A program made the translations under genes and the position numbers. Of a DNA stretch of 17,514 nt, positions 16,429-17,514 are shown in pieces. How positions within the stretch are numbered: position 1 is the first letter of the stretch; each line of letters begins with the position of its first letter. Below the pieces are notes generated by a model. The model searched no databases. It had not been told where the DNA came from and saw only the letters and a list, made by a program, of their open reading frames with translations. Source of the DNA: Verrucomicrobiota bacterium. Its GTDB lineage: Bacteria > Verrucomicrobiota > Verrucomicrobiia > Opitutales > Opitutaceae. Location: contig JAEXPQ010000188.1 of the NCBI GenBank assembly GCA_023446735.1, positions 1 through 17,514 of the forward strand, written 5' to 3'.

Positions 16429-16726
16429 GGCTGTCGGATGTCGCTCCAGGGCGTCATGGTCCAGGGCAGGATGCGGGGTGAGCCATCCGAAGGGTCGTGG
16501 GGAACGCAAGAATCGCAGCGCGGCACCGCAGCCACCGAGTCGACATGTAGGAAGCCACGGGTGTGCGAATGGTACGGATGCCGGAGTGTTTGTTTCGGGC
16601 GATCTCGTTTGATCTGCAGACGTCGCACTCGCCGGTGCGTCGCTCGGGAGATCATGGAAAGGGGCAAAAATCCCGAGACAACGGCGCCGAGCCACGGCCA
16701 ACAATCCCGCCCGCTCACGGACTCTG

Positions 16727-17514
16727 CTACGGTGGTGAGTCGCGGTCGAGGACGAGCACGACCTTCTTGGCGGCTTCGTCGATGGTGAGCTTCGCGGTAT
16801 AGGGTTTCTTGGTGCGCTGCGAGACGAGGTCGGTGAACTCGGCCGGGGCCTTGTCGACGGCGCCTTGGATGAGGCGGACGACTTCCTCGGGCGACCACGT
16901 GCGGCCGAAGGCGTTCTTCCAGAAGCGCACGCCGGGGAAGCCGGGCGATTCGAAGTAGGCTTCGCGGTCGAGCAGGAGCTTGCCGCATTTCGGGCACTTG
17001 ATGCCCTTCAGCTTCTTCGCCTCGGGCTCGACGATCACGATCTTTTTCGACTCGGCGTCGACGCCGAGCATCGCGGCGTAGGTCTGGCCGGTGCGCGTGG
17101 TGAGGTTCTCGAACTTCTTCGGCGCGCCTGCGGCGACGGCTTCGAGCAGCTCGCGGAAGTCCTCGGCGGTCCATTTGCGGCCGAAACATTCCTTCCACAG
17201 CAGTGTGCCGGCGAAACCGGGCGCTTCCCAGGCGGCGCCGCGGTCGAGGATCGGCTGTCCGGATTTTGGGCACAGCACTGCGGTGGGCGTGCCCGCGACG
17301 AGCTCGGGGCGCTCGGCCTCGCCGAGGCGCGTGCTGGCGGCCTTGTAGGCTTCGGCGACGCCGAGGAACTGCCGGAGCAGGGCGTCGAGGAACGTCTCGC
17401 GCGTGTAGCTGGAGTTGCCGCGCTCCATCTTCTTGAGCTCGTACTCCATCTCGGCGGTCTGCTGCGCGGAGACGGCGGCGGGGTCGATCTTCTTGAGCGC
17501 GCGCACGAGGGCGC
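16727..17514 (-). CDS. topB: Type IA DNA topoisomerase, topoisomerase III-like, C-terminal part
   Basis: The frame is open to the window edge (ALVRALKKIDPA at the border), so the 5' part with the Toprim and catalytic domains lies outside; the GTG at 17506 is probably internal. The visible 262 residues begin with the end of the topoisomerase core (TAEMEYELKKMERG, TRETFLDALLRQFLGV). Two topoisomerase C-terminal repeats follow: CPKSGQPILDR...FGRKWTAEDF...TGQTYAAML and CPKCGKLLLDR...FGRTWSPEEV...KKPYTAKL. Such repeats are typical of topoisomerase III-type enzymes, which decatenate DNA in the cytoplasm. The first repeat has CPKSG in place of CPKCG and so lacks one of the paired cysteines. Stop TAG at 16727. 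This is presumably a housekeeping gene that borders the glycan cluster. The symbol topB is by family resemblance; another type IA topoisomerase is possible. Confidence 0.82.
   Translation of the reverse strand, partial: ALVRALKKIDPAAVSAQQTAEMEYELKKMERGNSSYTRETFLDALLRQFLGVAEAYKAASTRLGEAERPELVAGTPTAVLCPKSGQPILDRGAAWEAPGFAGTLLWKECFGRKWTAEDFRELLEAVAAGAPKKFENLTTRTGQTYAAMLGVDAESKKIVIVEPEAKKLKGIKCPKCGKLLLDREAYFESPGFPGVRFWKNAFGRTWSPEEVVRLIQGAVDKAPAEFTDLVSQRTKKPYTAKLTIDEAAKKVVLVLDRDSPP

Larger units (their letters stand above)
16104..16726. other. Non-coding stretch between topB and the TonB receptor
   Basis: No ORF here has a recognisable domain or a credible start. The candidate reading frames are short, arginine/proline-rich and overlap each other, as expected for GC-rich non-coding DNA. 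The region holds the decayed response-regulator fragment (16381-16428) and two small hairpins. On the minus strand, 16676-16680 reads TTTTT about 50 nt after the topB stop and could be part of a terminator, but I could not identify a convincing stem before it. Confidence 0.5.

Overview
The window is a high-GC segment that most resembles a member of the Opitutaceae (Verrucomicrobiota). The reasons are the high GC content, secreted glycoside hydrolases beside a large TonB-dependent receptor with no SusD partner, a two-propeller/Y_Y_Y sensor kinase, and weak or absent Shine-Dalgarno sites. The taxonomic call is an inference from gene style; no rRNA is present.

Layout. Bases 1-6039 (minus strand) hold a three-gene glycan-degradation operon, transcribed in the order GH29 alpha-L-fucosidase with two F5/8-type C modules (6039-3703), GH2 beta-galactosidase-like enzyme (3532-1064), then a right-handed beta-helix GH141-like protein (1067 to beyond base 1), whose ATG overlaps the GH2 stop. 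A divergent promoter region (6040-6328) separates this from a plus-strand GH39 enzyme (6329-7972), followed by a membrane sensor histidine kinase (8132-11194) and its NarL/LuxR-type response regulator (11213-11872). Convergent to these is a 1226-residue TonB-dependent receptor on the minus strand (15722-12042). About 1 kb without a convincing gene follows (15723-16726). It carries the receptor's promoter and leader and a short decayed piece of a LuxR-type response regulator. The window ends in the C-terminal part of a type IA topoisomerase (topB-like, minus strand), probably the housekeeping edge of the cluster.

How the genes may work together. The receptor would import oligosaccharides across the outer membrane. 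Secreted GH29, GH2, GH39 and beta-helix enzymes would trim fucose-, galactose- and xylose/arabinose-type residues. The kinase, with a predicted periplasmic sensor, would detect glycan products and signal to the separate response regulator. This looks like a split counterpart of the Bacteroidetes hybrid two-component (HTCS) sensors.

Most interesting observation. The GH39 gene and the TonB receptor share an almost identical promoter module, found at 6180-6231 (+) and 16052-16103 (-). Each has a 20-bp dyad (TGTCCC-N8-GGGACA in the receptor copy) exactly 22 nt upstream of an extended -10 (TGCTAnnnT), with no recognisable -35. This looks like an activator-dependent regulon site. The regulator is unknown; the response regulator encoded between the two copies is an obvious candidate.
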